From contig NZ_WOSV01000002.1 in assembly GCF_011516655.1 (NCBI RefSeq), forward strand, positions 186,001-250,000: a DNA stretch of 64,000 bases, in the 5' to 3' direction. The stretch comes from Acetobacter thailandicus (GTDB lineage: Bacteria > Pseudomonadota > Alphaproteobacteria > Acetobacterales > Acetobacteraceae). A program made the position numbers and the translations under genes. Below are positions 55,709-64,000 of this stretch, one piece after another (position 1 is the stretch's first letter; every line of letters starts with the position of its first letter). The notes under the pieces were generated by a model. That model was not told where the DNA came from. It was given only the letters and a program-made list of their open reading frames with translations, and did no database searches.

Positions 55709-55948
55709 ATGTCAGACACTACATTGCCAGATCACCTGTCAGTCGACCCGGCAAGCCCTTTTTTCAACGGTGAGTTGCTTGAACGTGGCATTGGTGTACG
55801 CTTCAAAGGTGTTGAAAAAACCAATGTTGAAGAATACTGCATCAGCGAAGGGTGGATCCGTGTTGCAATCGGCAAGACAGTTGATCGCCATGGCAGACCT
55901 CTCACGATGAAACTTAGCGGACCAGTTGAGGTTTGGGTAAAAGAATAA
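55709..55948 (+). CDS. DUF3297 family protein
   Basis: Small soluble protein of 79 residues, complete. The block LLERGIGVRFKGVEKTNVEEYC and SEGWIRVAIGK are characteristic of DUF3297, a conserved proteobacterial family of unknown function. AAGGAG lies about 12 bases before the ATG. Stands alone between a structured leader and a strong terminator. Confidence 0.9.
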   Translation: MSDTTLPDHLSVDPASPFFNGELLERGIGVRFKGVEKTNVEEYCISEGWIRVAIGKTVDRHGRPLTMKLSGPVEVWVKE

Positions 55949-55960
55949 CTATATGAAAAA

Positions 55961-56016
55961 AATAAGGTTTTTAGTTAATCATTTTCATTAATTAAAAACC
56001 TTATTAATTTATTTAA
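55961..56016 (+). terminator. AT-rich terminator after the DUF3297 gene
   Basis: AATAAGGTTTTTA (55961-55973) pairs perfectly with TAAAAACCTTATT (55993-56005); the stem can extend inward through TTAAT/ATTAA. AT-rich sequence with T runs follows. Confidence 0.7.
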
Positions 56017-56033
56017 TTAATTATGTTATACAC

Positions 56034-56045
56034 ACTCAGCTGAGT
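56034..56045. promoter_or_regulatory. Palindrome before the SQR gene
   Basis: ACTCAGCTGAGT is a perfect 12-base palindrome, with partly symmetric TATAC/GTATA sequences on its flanks, ending 25 bases before the SQR start codon. Candidate repressor operator. Confidence 0.4.
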
Positions 56046-56070
56046 ATACATAGCAAAAGAAAGGGCTCAT

Positions 56071-57330
56071 ATGACCAGGTCAGACACAGGTAAAAAGCCA
56101 GACCTTCTTTACACTGTTGTGATTGTAGGTGGAGGCACTGCCGGGCTAGCCGTTGCAGCACGGTTATTACGCGAACGCCCAACTCTTGACATTGCCATCA
56201 TCGAGCCCTCAACAACACATGCCTATCAGCCCGGCTGGACCCTGGTTGGTGCTGGTGCAATGACATTAAAAAGCACCCTGAAGCAGGAACGCAGCCTTAT
56301 ACCCTCACAGGCCACATGGATCCGCGAAGCTGTAAAAAGCTTCGAGCCTGACGCCCATCAGGTCACACTGACCGGCGGACGCGTTATTGGTTACCGTCGC
56401 CTTATTGTCTGCCCAGGCATCCAGCTGGACTGGAATAAAATAGATGGCCTGAGTGACACACTCGGCCGCAATGGCGTATGCAGCAACTACTCCCGGGAAA
56501 CGGTTGAGTATACATGGACCTGCATTCAGTCCCTTGCTGGCGGACAGGCAATTTTTACCCAGCCACCTATGCCAATCAAATGTGCAGGCGCACCTCAGAA
56601 GATCGCCTATCTTGCCTCTGATTACTGGCGCAAGCAGGGAACCCTCTTCCGCACCAAAGTTGACTTCTCTCTCGCAGGGGAAGCTCTGTTCGGTGTGGGC
56701 TATTATTTGCCTGAACTGCAAAATGCAGTTGATTATTATGGCATTGACCTGAACTTCAAACACAACCTTGTCTCTGTTGACGGCCCGGGCCGCAAAGCTA
56801 CTTTTGCTGTGCCAGCAGCAAATGGCAAAACAGAGCATGTGGTGAAAGAGTTCGACATGCTTCATGTCACTCCACCGCAGAGCGCACCTGACTTTGTCAA
56901 GTCAAGCCCTCTGGCAAACGATGCAGGCTGGCTTGATGTTGACCCCGGCACACTGGTGCACAATAAATATGACCAGGTTTTTGGCCTGGGTGATGCTATT
57001 GGCACATCTAACGCCAAAACAATGGCCGCAGCACGTGCACAAACACCAGTCGTTGTTGCTAATGTTCTCTCATCACTGGATGGCGCTCCGACTAAAGCCA
57101 TCTATGACGGATACGGCGCATGCCCACTGACAGTGGCTTACGGGAAAGTGGTGCTGGCTGAATTCCTTTATGGTGGCAAGCCAGCCCCAAGCTTCCCTTA
57201 CGACCAGCGCAAAGCCAGCCGTTTTGCATGGTTCCTTAAAACAAAAGCCTTCCCTCACGTGTACTGGGATATGATGCTTAAGGGGCGTGACATTTCGGTG
57301 CCACACCATCCTGAATGGGTCAAAATCTGA
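56071..57330 (+). CDS. Sulfide:quinone oxidoreductase-like flavoprotein
   Basis: FAD-dependent oxidoreductase of 419 residues. GGGTAGLAVAARLL (20-33) binds FAD, and VFGLGDAIGTSNAKTMAAARAQ closes the FAD site. Three Cys fit type II SQR: Cys137 (GVCSNYS), Cys171 (IKCAGAPQK) and Cys351 (GACPLTVAYGK). It would oxidise sulfide at the membrane and pass electrons to quinone. AAAGGG lies just before ATG. Monocistronic, between two terminators. Type assignment is inferred from motif pattern. Confidence 0.87.
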   Translation: MTRSDTGKKPDLLYTVVIVGGGTAGLAVAARLLRERPTLDIAIIEPSTTHAYQPGWTLVGAGAMTLKSTLKQERSLIPSQATWIREAVKSFEPDAHQVTLTGGRVIGYRRLIVCPGIQLDWNKIDGLSDTLGRNGVCSNYSRETVEYTWTCIQSLAGGQAIFTQPPMPIKCAGAPQKIAYLASDYWRKQGTLFRTKVDFSLAGEALFGVGYYLPELQNAVDYYGIDLNFKHNLVSVDGPGRKATFAVPAANGKTEHVVKEFDMLHVTPPQSAPDFVKSSPLANDAGWLDVDPGTLVHNKYDQVFGLGDAIGTSNAKTMAAARAQTPVVVANVLSSLDGAPTKAIYDGYGACPLTVAYGKVVLAEFLYGGKPAPSFPYDQRKASRFAWFLKTKAFPHVYWDMMLKGRDISVPHHPEWVKI

Positions 57331-57339
57331 CCTGACACT

Positions 57340-57375
57340 AAAAAAGGCGCCTGCTTCTCGCAGGCGCCTTTTTTA
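57340..57375. terminator. Bidirectional terminator between SQR and hpnN
   Basis: AAAAAGGCGCCTGC (57341-57354) / GCAGGCGCCTTTTT (57360-57373), loop TTCTC. A- and T-runs on both sides serve both converging genes. Confidence 0.9.
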
Positions 57376-57409
57376 TATCTTACTCAATATAACCCTGAGC
57401 GCGACGATA

Positions 57410-60004
57410 TTATCTTTCATCAATATCTCGCTTTGGCAGCAACGCAGGTACGAAAATAAGCGTTGCCACCAGCGTGCACCCCAGTGACAACAGCAGCAAA
57501 CGACCCATACTTGCCGTACCGGGATGATGTGACAACGCCAGAGAACCAAAAGCCGTACCAGTAGTTAATGCTGAAAACAGCACAGCACGGGCTGTTGGAG
57601 ACGCCAGCGGGTATTTCACCTTATCACGCCAGTTCATCACGAAATAAATATTGAAAGATACACCAACCCCAAGCAGCAAGGGCAAAGCGATAACGTTTGC
57701 AAAATTGAGTGTTTCCGGCAGCAGAACAACCAGAATAACCGTCATTAAAGCCGACAAAAGCAAAGGAGCCAGAACCAGCAGCATATCAACGATGCGTCGC
57801 AGCGATACACATAAAATAGCGGCGATCATAATAATCGCAGCGGTCGCTGCCTGCTCAAACGCTTTTACAATCGCACGCGCGCTTTCAACAATATCAACCG
57901 CAGAACCTGCAATGTCCGGGTCCACTTTTTGCAGGCCGGTAACAAATTTCCTCAATGCTTTACTCTGCGCAAAGCCACCACTGGGATGCACCTCAACCAG
58001 AGCACGACCATCAGGCAGAATATAACCAGAAGCCAGACTTTTCGGCACATCTTTCAGGTCTACAGGTTTTGCCTGAAGCATGACACGAAGCTGCTCCAGT
58101 TCGGGAGGCAAAAACTCGACCAGAGCTTTATTCGCCGCCATCAGAATATCATCAGGTGCGCTTGCCAGCTTACTCAGAGCAGCCTGAATACGCCGCACAG
58201 GGCTGTCAGAAGGCACCTTATCAAGAACCTCACCCAGAGCCGCAGCCGTTGTGCGGACTGACTCACGCAATGCCTGAGCATCAGGAGCAGGTTTAGGGTC
58301 AGGAACAATCAGAGTAGGCAATAAGATACCGGCAGCATCCTGAATCAGAGGCAGTTTTTCTTTCTGATCTTCAGGCACGAAAGAACCAAGCCACATAGCG
58401 TCGTGAACACCAGGCACTTTCGCCAGTCGTTCAGCCTGCTTATGCGCCTGATCAAGATCAGCGACCAGAAGGTCAGCACTGTAGGGAGAAGAAGTCGGAT
58501 TTGTCATCAGCATCTGAAGGGCCTTCATCCCTTCAGAATATGGATTTTTAGTATGCAGCGGGTCACCGTCAAACTGAAGACCAGGCACCAGAACAAGGCC
58601 AAACACAGCAACCAGACCAAACACAAACAGGAAGCCTTTACGCTTTTGGCGTATCCAGATGTCAACTGGCTTCATAAAGGCATAACCCATGCTGGGGCAG
58701 TTAAGCGAAGGATGAAAAACCCTGAGCAGGGCCGGTAAAAAAGTTGTGGTGCAGACAAAAGCAACAAGCATGCCAACACCGGCAATCAGCCCCAGCTGTG
58801 CGACACCAAGAAACGCTGTAGGTGTAAAAGCCAGAAAGCCGGCTGATGTGGCAAGAGCTGCCACCAGAATCTGATGTCCTGTTTCTTTAGCCGTTGCAGC
58901 AAGCGCTCTTATCCCTCCCTGAGGGTCATTTTCATCTTCACTCTGAGCACGGAAACGAACTGAAAACTGAATAGCAAAGTCAACCGCAATACCTACAAAC
59001 AATATAGCAAATGCAACTGATATGAGATTGAGCGTGCCTACAGCAACAGCCGCAAAGCCAGTAGTAAGCAGCAGCCCGACAATCAGCGTCAGCACAATAG
59101 GCACAACAACACGCCAGGAATGCACAGCAGCAAACAGCCAGAGCGTAACCAGCAGTAAAGAGCCGATCAGCCCTGCTACCATCCCCTCAGCAACAGTAGC
59201 GAACTCTTCATCATCAAGCTGAACCTGCCCGGTAAGGTGTACTTTAACCTGTCCGTTTTGAACAAACTCAATACTATTTGCAGCATCACGCATGGCTTTT
59301 GCTGCATTGCCACCAGGCTGCAACGAACCAAAATCAAGCTTCGGTTTTGTTACCACAAACTGGTAACGGCCAGCCATATCGGCCAGCTCCCCTCCCAGCA
59401 ACCTCTCCCACGACAATGCCTGCGGCTTACCGGCCGCTGCACTTTCAAGGTTTCTTGCAAACCCTTCAAGAGGCGCCTGAAACCCCTTAAGATCTGCCTG
59501 CCCCAGTTTAACACCCTGCGCAACAAGAGACAGAGAACTAAAAAGGCCGCGCGCTGAAGGGTCCTGCGCCAGGGCGGCAAGAAACGGCTGTGCAGAAATA
59601 GTCTGATCAAGCACCTGCTCAAGCACGGGAGCCTGAAGAAATAACAAACCATTACGCATCAGGTAGGGGTCTGCATCAGGCCGGTTCGCAAATTCAAAAT
59701 TTTTATGATCGGCAGAGAGGCGTCCGGCCAGAATTTGAGCAACTGCCTGGCCTTTTTCAGGGATATCAGCCTCAATAACCGCGACCAGAAGCCCCTCTTT
59801 TTGTGGAAAGAGGCGCCCCATTTCATCTGATCGCTGTTTCCATGCCAGCCTGTCAGAAAGCATTTTACTGGTGTCAGTCGTAACACCCAGAAAATTGACC
59901 CCGGCATAACCAGCCGCAACAGAAAGCACCATGAACAAAGCGATAACCGCAAAAGCATGGCGCACACAAAAGCTTGTTAAACGGCTGATATAAGTAGAGA
60001 GCAT
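57410..60004 (-). CDS. hpnN: Hopanoid biosynthesis-associated RND transporter HpnN
   Basis: MMPL/RND-type membrane protein of 864 residues with two sets of membrane segments: one N-terminal helix, a periplasmic domain, five helices (about 285-430), a second helix near 455, periplasmic domain, and five final helices. VGIAVDFAIQFSVRFR is the family block in the first set. HpnN moves hopanoids to the outer membrane. Other hpn genes are not in the window. A TATAAT box (minus strand, near 60045) lies upstream; a -35 is not clear. The length is normal for HpnN. Confidence 0.88.
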   Translation of the reverse strand: MLSTYISRLTSFCVRHAFAVIALFMVLSVAAGYAGVNFLGVTTDTSKMLSDRLAWKQRSDEMGRLFPQKEGLLVAVIEADIPEKGQAVAQILAGRLSADHKNFEFANRPDADPYLMRNGLLFLQAPVLEQVLDQTISAQPFLAALAQDPSARGLFSSLSLVAQGVKLGQADLKGFQAPLEGFARNLESAAAGKPQALSWERLLGGELADMAGRYQFVVTKPKLDFGSLQPGGNAAKAMRDAANSIEFVQNGQVKVHLTGQVQLDDEEFATVAEGMVAGLIGSLLLVTLWLFAAVHSWRVVVPIVLTLIVGLLLTTGFAAVAVGTLNLISVAFAILFVGIAVDFAIQFSVRFRAQSEDENDPQGGIRALAATAKETGHQILVAALATSAGFLAFTPTAFLGVAQLGLIAGVGMLVAFVCTTTFLPALLRVFHPSLNCPSMGYAFMKPVDIWIRQKRKGFLFVFGLVAVFGLVLVPGLQFDGDPLHTKNPYSEGMKALQMLMTNPTSSPYSADLLVADLDQAHKQAERLAKVPGVHDAMWLGSFVPEDQKEKLPLIQDAAGILLPTLIVPDPKPAPDAQALRESVRTTAAALGEVLDKVPSDSPVRRIQAALSKLASAPDDILMAANKALVEFLPPELEQLRVMLQAKPVDLKDVPKSLASGYILPDGRALVEVHPSGGFAQSKALRKFVTGLQKVDPDIAGSAVDIVESARAIVKAFEQAATAAIIMIAAILCVSLRRIVDMLLVLAPLLLSALMTVILVVLLPETLNFANVIALPLLLGVGVSFNIYFVMNWRDKVKYPLASPTARAVLFSALTTGTAFGSLALSHHPGTASMGRLLLLSLGCTLVATLIFVPALLPKRDIDER

Positions 60005-60181
60005 GGCTGAAGATCAGCTCCTGAACAATTCGGGCTATTATAGTGACAGTTTATTGCTGCCTCTATCTGGCCTGGTATGGCTCCGGCCGCAAGTGATGCC
60101 GTACGAAACCCAACCAGACACACCCATAAATTGCAACAAAAACGTCACATCTGAGAAACCACGTTATGTTTAAATACTGCT

Positions 60182-60667
60182 TCAGCCTTCTTTAATACGG
60201 CGCAGCAAAGCAAGCGATTCAACACAGGCTGCGGCTGCTTCACGCCCTTTATTATGTACGTCAGGCAAGGCACGCTGTGTTGCCTGGTCTTCTGTATAGG
60301 TCGTCAGCACACCAAACGCGACAGGCACTTCGGTCTCGAGCGAAGCCTGCATCATCCCGATTGTTGCGCCAAGGCTGATAAATTCAAAGTGAGCTGTATC
60401 TCCCTTAATGACGCACCCAAGGCAGATGACACCTTCGTACTTACCGGTGCGGGCCAGGGTCTGCGCCAGTAAAGGCATTTCAAAAGCACCAGGGGCAGAG
60501 AAAATATCCTGTGCGGCTACTGTAATGCCGTGCTCACCCAGCCATTCAAGCGCACCATTACACAGCCCTTCAGTAATGGTTGTATTAAAACGGCTGACAA
60601 CCACTGCAAGGCGCGGTGACGGAACAAGTTTCAGCTCAGGCAAAGAAGGGGTTACATAAGTACTCAT
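60182..60667 (-). CDS. ribH: 6,7-dimethyl-8-ribityllumazine synthase
   Basis: Lumazine synthase of 161 residues, the penultimate enzyme of riboflavin synthesis. SRFNTTITEGL at the N-terminus, SAPGAFEMPLLAQ (substrate loop) and GCVIKGDTAHFE with the catalytic His are all present. AGAGGA lies 8 bases before ATG. Last gene of the rib operon, 29 bases after ribBA. Confidence 0.97.
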   Translation of the reverse strand: MSTYVTPSLPELKLVPSPRLAVVVSRFNTTITEGLCNGALEWLGEHGITVAAQDIFSAPGAFEMPLLAQTLARTGKYEGVICLGCVIKGDTAHFEFISLGATIGMMQASLETEVPVAFGVLTTYTEDQATQRALPDVHNKGREAAAACVESLALLRRIKEG

Positions 60668-60696
60668 AACATTTTCCTCTTAATAACACAGTGTTA

Positions 60697-62034
60697 TTAC
60701 ACAGCGTCTGATGGTTCACTCACGGCAGAAAAACGACTAAAGCGATGCCCCATCCGTTGCCGTTTTGTTTCCAGATATTCGCGGTTAAAGCGGTTGGGAG
60801 CGATTTCTATCGGCACCCTCTTACTCACCTCAAAACCCTGCCCCTCAAGGGCTTCAACTTTATCCGGGTTATTCGTCAGCAGTTCGAGACGGGTAATGCC
60901 AAGATCACGTAAAATAGCAGCCGCTGCTGTCCAGTCACGTGCATCAGCCTCGAACCCCAGCTTATGATTCGCATCAACCGTATCAAATCCGGCATCCTGC
61001 AATTCATAGGCACGAATTTTATTGGCCAGGCCAATCCCCCGTCCCTCATGGTCACGTACGTAAACCAGAATGCCCGAAGAGGCCTGTCCAATTCTGTTCA
61101 GGGCAGCATGAAGCTGAGCCCCGCAGTCGCACCGTAATGAGCCCAGAGCATCCCCCGTGACACACTCCGAGTGTAAGCGTACCAGCGGCACTTCACCCTG
61201 TGCAGAAGGATCACCCTTCACAAGAGCGACATGCTCAACGCCGGAGCCATCACGAAAGGCATGAATACGCAGAGCATTACCCCCATATTCACTTGGTAAC
61301 GCTGAAACGGCTATTTTTTCCAGTGGTGCTTCAGACTGTATGCCTGAAGGTTTCAGCTCTTCTTCACAGAGTGCAAGAGCGCCGTTACCATGCTGACTGA
61401 TCCACTCCACCAGTTCAGCAATCGAGATAATCGGCATGTCATGCTTATGACCATAAACCTCCAGCTCAGGGCGCCGGGCCATCGTGCCATCTTCATTAAG
61501 GATTTCACAAATAACTGCGGCAGGACGTAAGCCCGCCAGCTTCATGATATCAACAGACCCTTCAGTATGACCGATACGTTGCAGAACGCCACCATCTGCC
61601 GCCCGCAGCGGGAAGATATGCCCTGGTGTTGCCAGGTCAGCTCCTGTGGTCGTTTCGGCCGCGGCAACCTGCACTGTCAGGGCACGGTCGGCCGCTGAAA
61701 TGCCGGTGCTCACCCCTTCTTTAGCTTCGATTGAAACAGTAAAGCCCGTTTCATGACGTGACGTATTTTTGCTCACCATCATAGGCAGGCCAAGACGGTC
61801 AATATGCGACCCTTCAAGCGGCAGGCATACCAGGCCCCGTGCATGAGTGATCATAAAATTCATTGCAGCCGGGGTCATAAACTCTGCGGCCATAACAAGA
61901 TCACCTTCGTTTTCACGATCTTCATTATCAACCATAATGACCATACGTCCGGCACGAAGTGCTGCGACTGCCCTGAGCAGGGCTTCAGATGGGGCCGCAC
62001 CCGAAACATCAGGTTTTTTCATTTGTTCTGACAT
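60697..62034 (-). CDS. ribBA: Bifunctional DHBP synthase / GTP cyclohydrolase II-like protein
   Basis: Protein of 445 residues joining two riboflavin precursor enzymes. N-terminal RibB: DNEDRENEGDLVMAAE and THARGLVCLP, making dihydroxybutanone phosphate from ribulose 5-phosphate. C-terminal RibA: RLHSECVTGDALGSLRCDCG (zinc Cys triad), VRDHEGRGIGL and NPDKVEALE. Both sets of motifs look intact. GGAGG lies 4 bases before ATG. It overlaps the ribE end by 16 bases. Confidence 0.95.
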   Translation of the reverse strand: MSEQMKKPDVSGAAPSEALLRAVAALRAGRMVIMVDNEDRENEGDLVMAAEFMTPAAMNFMITHARGLVCLPLEGSHIDRLGLPMMVSKNTSRHETGFTVSIEAKEGVSTGISAADRALTVQVAAAETTTGADLATPGHIFPLRAADGGVLQRIGHTEGSVDIMKLAGLRPAAVICEILNEDGTMARRPELEVYGHKHDMPIISIAELVEWISQHGNGALALCEEELKPSGIQSEAPLEKIAVSALPSEYGGNALRIHAFRDGSGVEHVALVKGDPSAQGEVPLVRLHSECVTGDALGSLRCDCGAQLHAALNRIGQASSGILVYVRDHEGRGIGLANKIRAYELQDAGFDTVDANHKLGFEADARDWTAAAAILRDLGITRLELLTNNPDKVEALEGQGFEVSKRVPIEIAPNRFNREYLETKRQRMGHRFSRFSAVSEPSDAV

Positions 62035-62621
62035 AAAACCTCCACGTATTTCGCAATGACATCAACCTCAACATTCACCGTATCGCCCGGTGAGAGCGTA
62101 CCAAGCGTGGTGTGCGTCCATGTATGTGGAATGATCATAAGAGAAATCGTAAAGACATCATGATCTGCCGCGCCAATCTCATTAAGGGTGAGGCTTATAC
62201 CATCGAGTGTGACTGACCCCTTTGCCACCATATAACGACGCAGAGATGAAGGGACTTCAAAGATAACCTGATGGGCATCTCCCGACGGAGTGCTGCTGAC
62301 AAAACGGGCTGTGCCATCAACATGGCCCTGTACAATATGCCCTGACAGGCGTGTGGCAGGGGTTACGGCACGCTCGAGATTAACCCGCCCGCCTGTTTTC
62401 AGTTGCCCTAGTGCTGTGCAGTTCAGTGTTTCACTACTGATAAAAAAACGGGCGACACCGGTTGGTGCCGGCTCAACTGCGGTAAGGCATACACCATTCA
62501 CAGCTATGCTTTCGCCCTCGGCGATATCCTTAAAGCCTGTATCCACTTCTGCGATCAGTGCTTCTTCTCTGGCTTCAGCCAGAAGAACATGCCCCAGTGA
62601 TTCTATGATTCCGGAAAACAT
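62019..62621 (-). CDS. ribE: Riboflavin synthase alpha chain
   Basis: Enzyme of 200 residues that dismutates two lumazines into riboflavin. Two lumazine-binding repeats are seen, starting MFSGIIESLG and GHIVQGHVDG. ATG 62621 is chosen over an upstream in-frame start because AGGAG is 5 bases before it and the family begins MFSGI. Overlaps ribD by 19 bases upstream and ribBA by 16 downstream. Confidence 0.96.
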   Translation of the reverse strand: MFSGIIESLGHVLLAEAREEALIAEVDTGFKDIAEGESIAVNGVCLTAVEPAPTGVARFFISSETLNCTALGQLKTGGRVNLERAVTPATRLSGHIVQGHVDGTARFVSSTPSGDAHQVIFEVPSSLRRYMVAKGSVTLDGISLTLNEIGAADHDVFTISLMIIPHTWTHTTLGTLSPGDTVNVEVDVIAKYVEVLCQNK

Positions 62622-63661
62622 ACCTGCTCCTGTTGACAGTGTACCCACTCCGGAAGCAGTGCCAGCGGGGTCACATTTTGACGTTGAGAGATAAAATACT
62701 GATCCTGCGCCTCTGCACCCTGACGAATAGTCAGCCAGTCATCCCACAGATTATGCTGCCTGAGCGCTGCCAGAAGACGTGGGCCAGCCTCAGCCATAAG
62801 CCACATGGCACTGGTTTGCGCGAGCAGCGCCGGCAAATGAGTCAGATCAGAACAAAAACGAATATCAAAACAGGCACGACGCTGATCGAGCCAGCTTTGA
62901 GGCAAAGCATCCTGCTGACCACAGATAACCAGCAGGCGACGAACATGCTCATGGTCAGGAACATGGCGCACCGTGAATGACGGTAAATCGGCCAGAATAG
63001 TGCCTGTACCGGTCAGAATACCATCCGTCATACGGCGTATCCTGTGAGCGAATGTTAAAGAAGCAGAGGACGTAAATGTTATCTGACCGGCAGGAGGCAC
63101 CATACTCCCCTGCGCGTTAAGTGCCTGCTTTACTGTAATCCACGGGCGCCTGTGTATCTGCTTGCAGGCGAAAGGAGCCAGAAGCGCCTGACAACGTGCA
63201 AAAACCTCAGTTGCTCCACCAGCCTCAGCAAGCCAGCGCACAGTAAGACCCGCCTGTGCAAGGCGGGCTGCGCCGCTGCCATCAACACGCGGGTTTGGGT
63301 CCCGACACCCGATCCAGACTGTTTTAACAGGAGAATCCAGCAAAGCCTCAGTGCAGGGTGGCGTGCGCCCGATGTGATTACACGGCTCTAACGTAACAAC
63401 AGCAGTACGCACCCGTTCTATAACACCTGCCTCACGCGCCTGCTGCAGAGCAAGGCGTTCGGCATGCAGCTCACCCGCCCTGTGATGCGCAGCAACCAGG
63501 ACGATCTCGTCATGCTCATCAAGCAAGGCACATCCAACAGCAGGGTTAGGTGCCGTCTGCCCGACAAAACGAGCGGCCTCAGCAAGAGCTGCACGAAAAG
63601 CATGCAACACTCTGGTCGACACTATGGCGGAATTATTCTGAGAAGAAACCCTCTCCGGCAC
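62603..63661 (-). CDS. ribD: Bifunctional deaminase/reductase RibD
   Basis: Riboflavin precursor enzyme, about 352 residues. N-terminal deaminase with zinc motifs HAE (GELHAERLAL) and PCNHIGRTPPC. C-terminal reductase region with WITVKQALNAQGSM, DGILTGTGTILADLP and the MAEAGPRLLAAL block. The frame is open to 63715, but GGAGG is 7 bases before GTG 63661 and the longer versions start with non-family sequence, so GTG is chosen. First gene of the operon, about 100 bases after the FMN riboswitch. Confidence 0.88.
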   Translation of the reverse strand: MPERVSSQNNSAIVSTRVLHAFRAALAEAARFVGQTAPNPAVGCALLDEHDEIVLVAAHHRAGELHAERLALQQAREAGVIERVRTAVVTLEPCNHIGRTPPCTEALLDSPVKTVWIGCRDPNPRVDGSGAARLAQAGLTVRWLAEAGGATEVFARCQALLAPFACKQIHRRPWITVKQALNAQGSMVPPAGQITFTSSASLTFAHRIRRMTDGILTGTGTILADLPSFTVRHVPDHEHVRRLLVICGQQDALPQSWLDQRRACFDIRFCSDLTHLPALLAQTSAMWLMAEAGPRLLAALRQHNLWDDWLTIRQGAEAQDQYFISQRQNVTPLALLPEWVHCQQEQVCFPES

Positions 63662-63763
63662 CCCGACACCTCCATTACTCGCCTTACGACAAGACATCAC
63701 TATGGGGCGCAACAAGAGACACCGCGCCTCTCCGCCACAACAGCAGAAAGGACACCAGTTTCC

Positions 63764-63906
63764 TCGTTCTCTCTCATCCGGACTTTAACCGTCGGCTCCG
63801 GAATTACACCGGTATCTGCTGACCCTGCCAGAGGCAGGCGCTCGCGGGCTTGTGGACGAACCACTTACCGCCGGTTGGGATTTTCACCTCACCCCGAGAA
63901 CGTCAC
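63764..63906 (-). ncRNA. FMN riboswitch (RFN element)
   Basis: Read on the minus strand the conserved RFN blocks appear in order: CTCGGGGTGAGGTGAAAATC, CCCAACCGGCGGTAA, CCCGCGAGCG, a variable hairpin (CCTGCC...GGCAGG), CAGATACCGGTGTAATTCCGG, GCCGACGGTTAAAGTC and CGGATGAGAGA. It is placed directly before ribD, so FMN should repress the whole ribD-ribE-ribBA-ribH operon. Confidence 0.96.
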
Positions 63907-64000
63907 ACTCACTGAATGTTCCAGCGAATGTATTTTTACAATGGGTATATTTTTCGCAGGTTGCAAGAGCATGACACGGTAAAAGCGGATAAAATAAGAT

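Noticed and set aside
60030..60050. Complete promoter for hpnN
   Set aside because: Only the TATAAT-like -10 box is convincing; no -35 at suitable spacing.

Overview
The window reads as a chromosomal segment of an acetic acid bacterium (Alphaproteobacteria, Acetobacteraceae). This rests on a hopanoid-type RND transporter (HpnN family), an alphaproteobacterial SAM-II riboswitch before metZ, a Hint_2-type surface protein, a DUF3297 gene, and the efp/suhB and HrcA/CIRCE-groESL arrangements. The genus cannot be fixed from the sequence alone. Base composition is moderate, with one very AT-rich island around 12.0-12.3 kb.

Layout. 1-4.7 kb: the 3' part of a TonB receptor plus ATPase, binding protein and permease of an iron-siderophore-type importer. 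4.7-7.6 kb: an alpha/beta-hydrolase-OsmC fusion, suhB, efp and tRNA-Ser(UGA). 7.9-12.0 kb: a large beta-solenoid/Hint-domain protein gene cut by an IS5-family element; removing the element and one copy of its target duplication restores one 1076-residue frame. 12.4-16.7 kb: a small repeat lipoprotein, a His-rich DUF2946-type protein next to an OprC-like copper receptor, and a thioesterase. 16.9-25 kb: a DinG-like helicase, a cold-shock protein, CIRCE-groES-groEL, cysE and a Ubi-type hydroxylase. 25-29.7 kb: glnB, a DUF3147 protein, two putative glycosyltransferases, amtB. 29.8-39.5 kb: housekeeping genes (aspartic protease, proline iminopeptidase, xerC, priA, manC, yajC, a DUF815 ATPase, mutT). 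39.6-43.5 kb: SAM-II riboswitch, a 31-codon leader ORF, metZ, apaG, folE, a PfpI protein, moaB. 43.5-47.4 kb: an SbcCD/YhaNO-like pair. 47.6-55.6 kb: a chagasin-like inhibitor, then a FUSC/DUF1656/membrane-fusion set, a secreted beta-rich protein and an RND pump. 55.7-60 kb: DUF3297, a sulfide:quinone oxidoreductase, HpnN. 60.2-63.9 kb: riboflavin operon ribD-ribE-ribBA-ribH under an FMN riboswitch.

The most unusual points are (i) the IS-interrupted Hint/beta-solenoid protein, whose frame is exactly repairable in silico; (ii) the metZ leader, where a SAM-II aptamer sits directly before a well-placed ribosome binding site of an unannotated 31-codon ORF, followed by two mutually exclusive hairpins, one of which would cover the metZ ribosome binding site; (iii) two interleaved (A-B-A'-B') perfect inverted repeats between metZ and apaG; and (iv) a putative GT-B protein with a C-terminal ChW-like domain placed between the PII gene and amtB.
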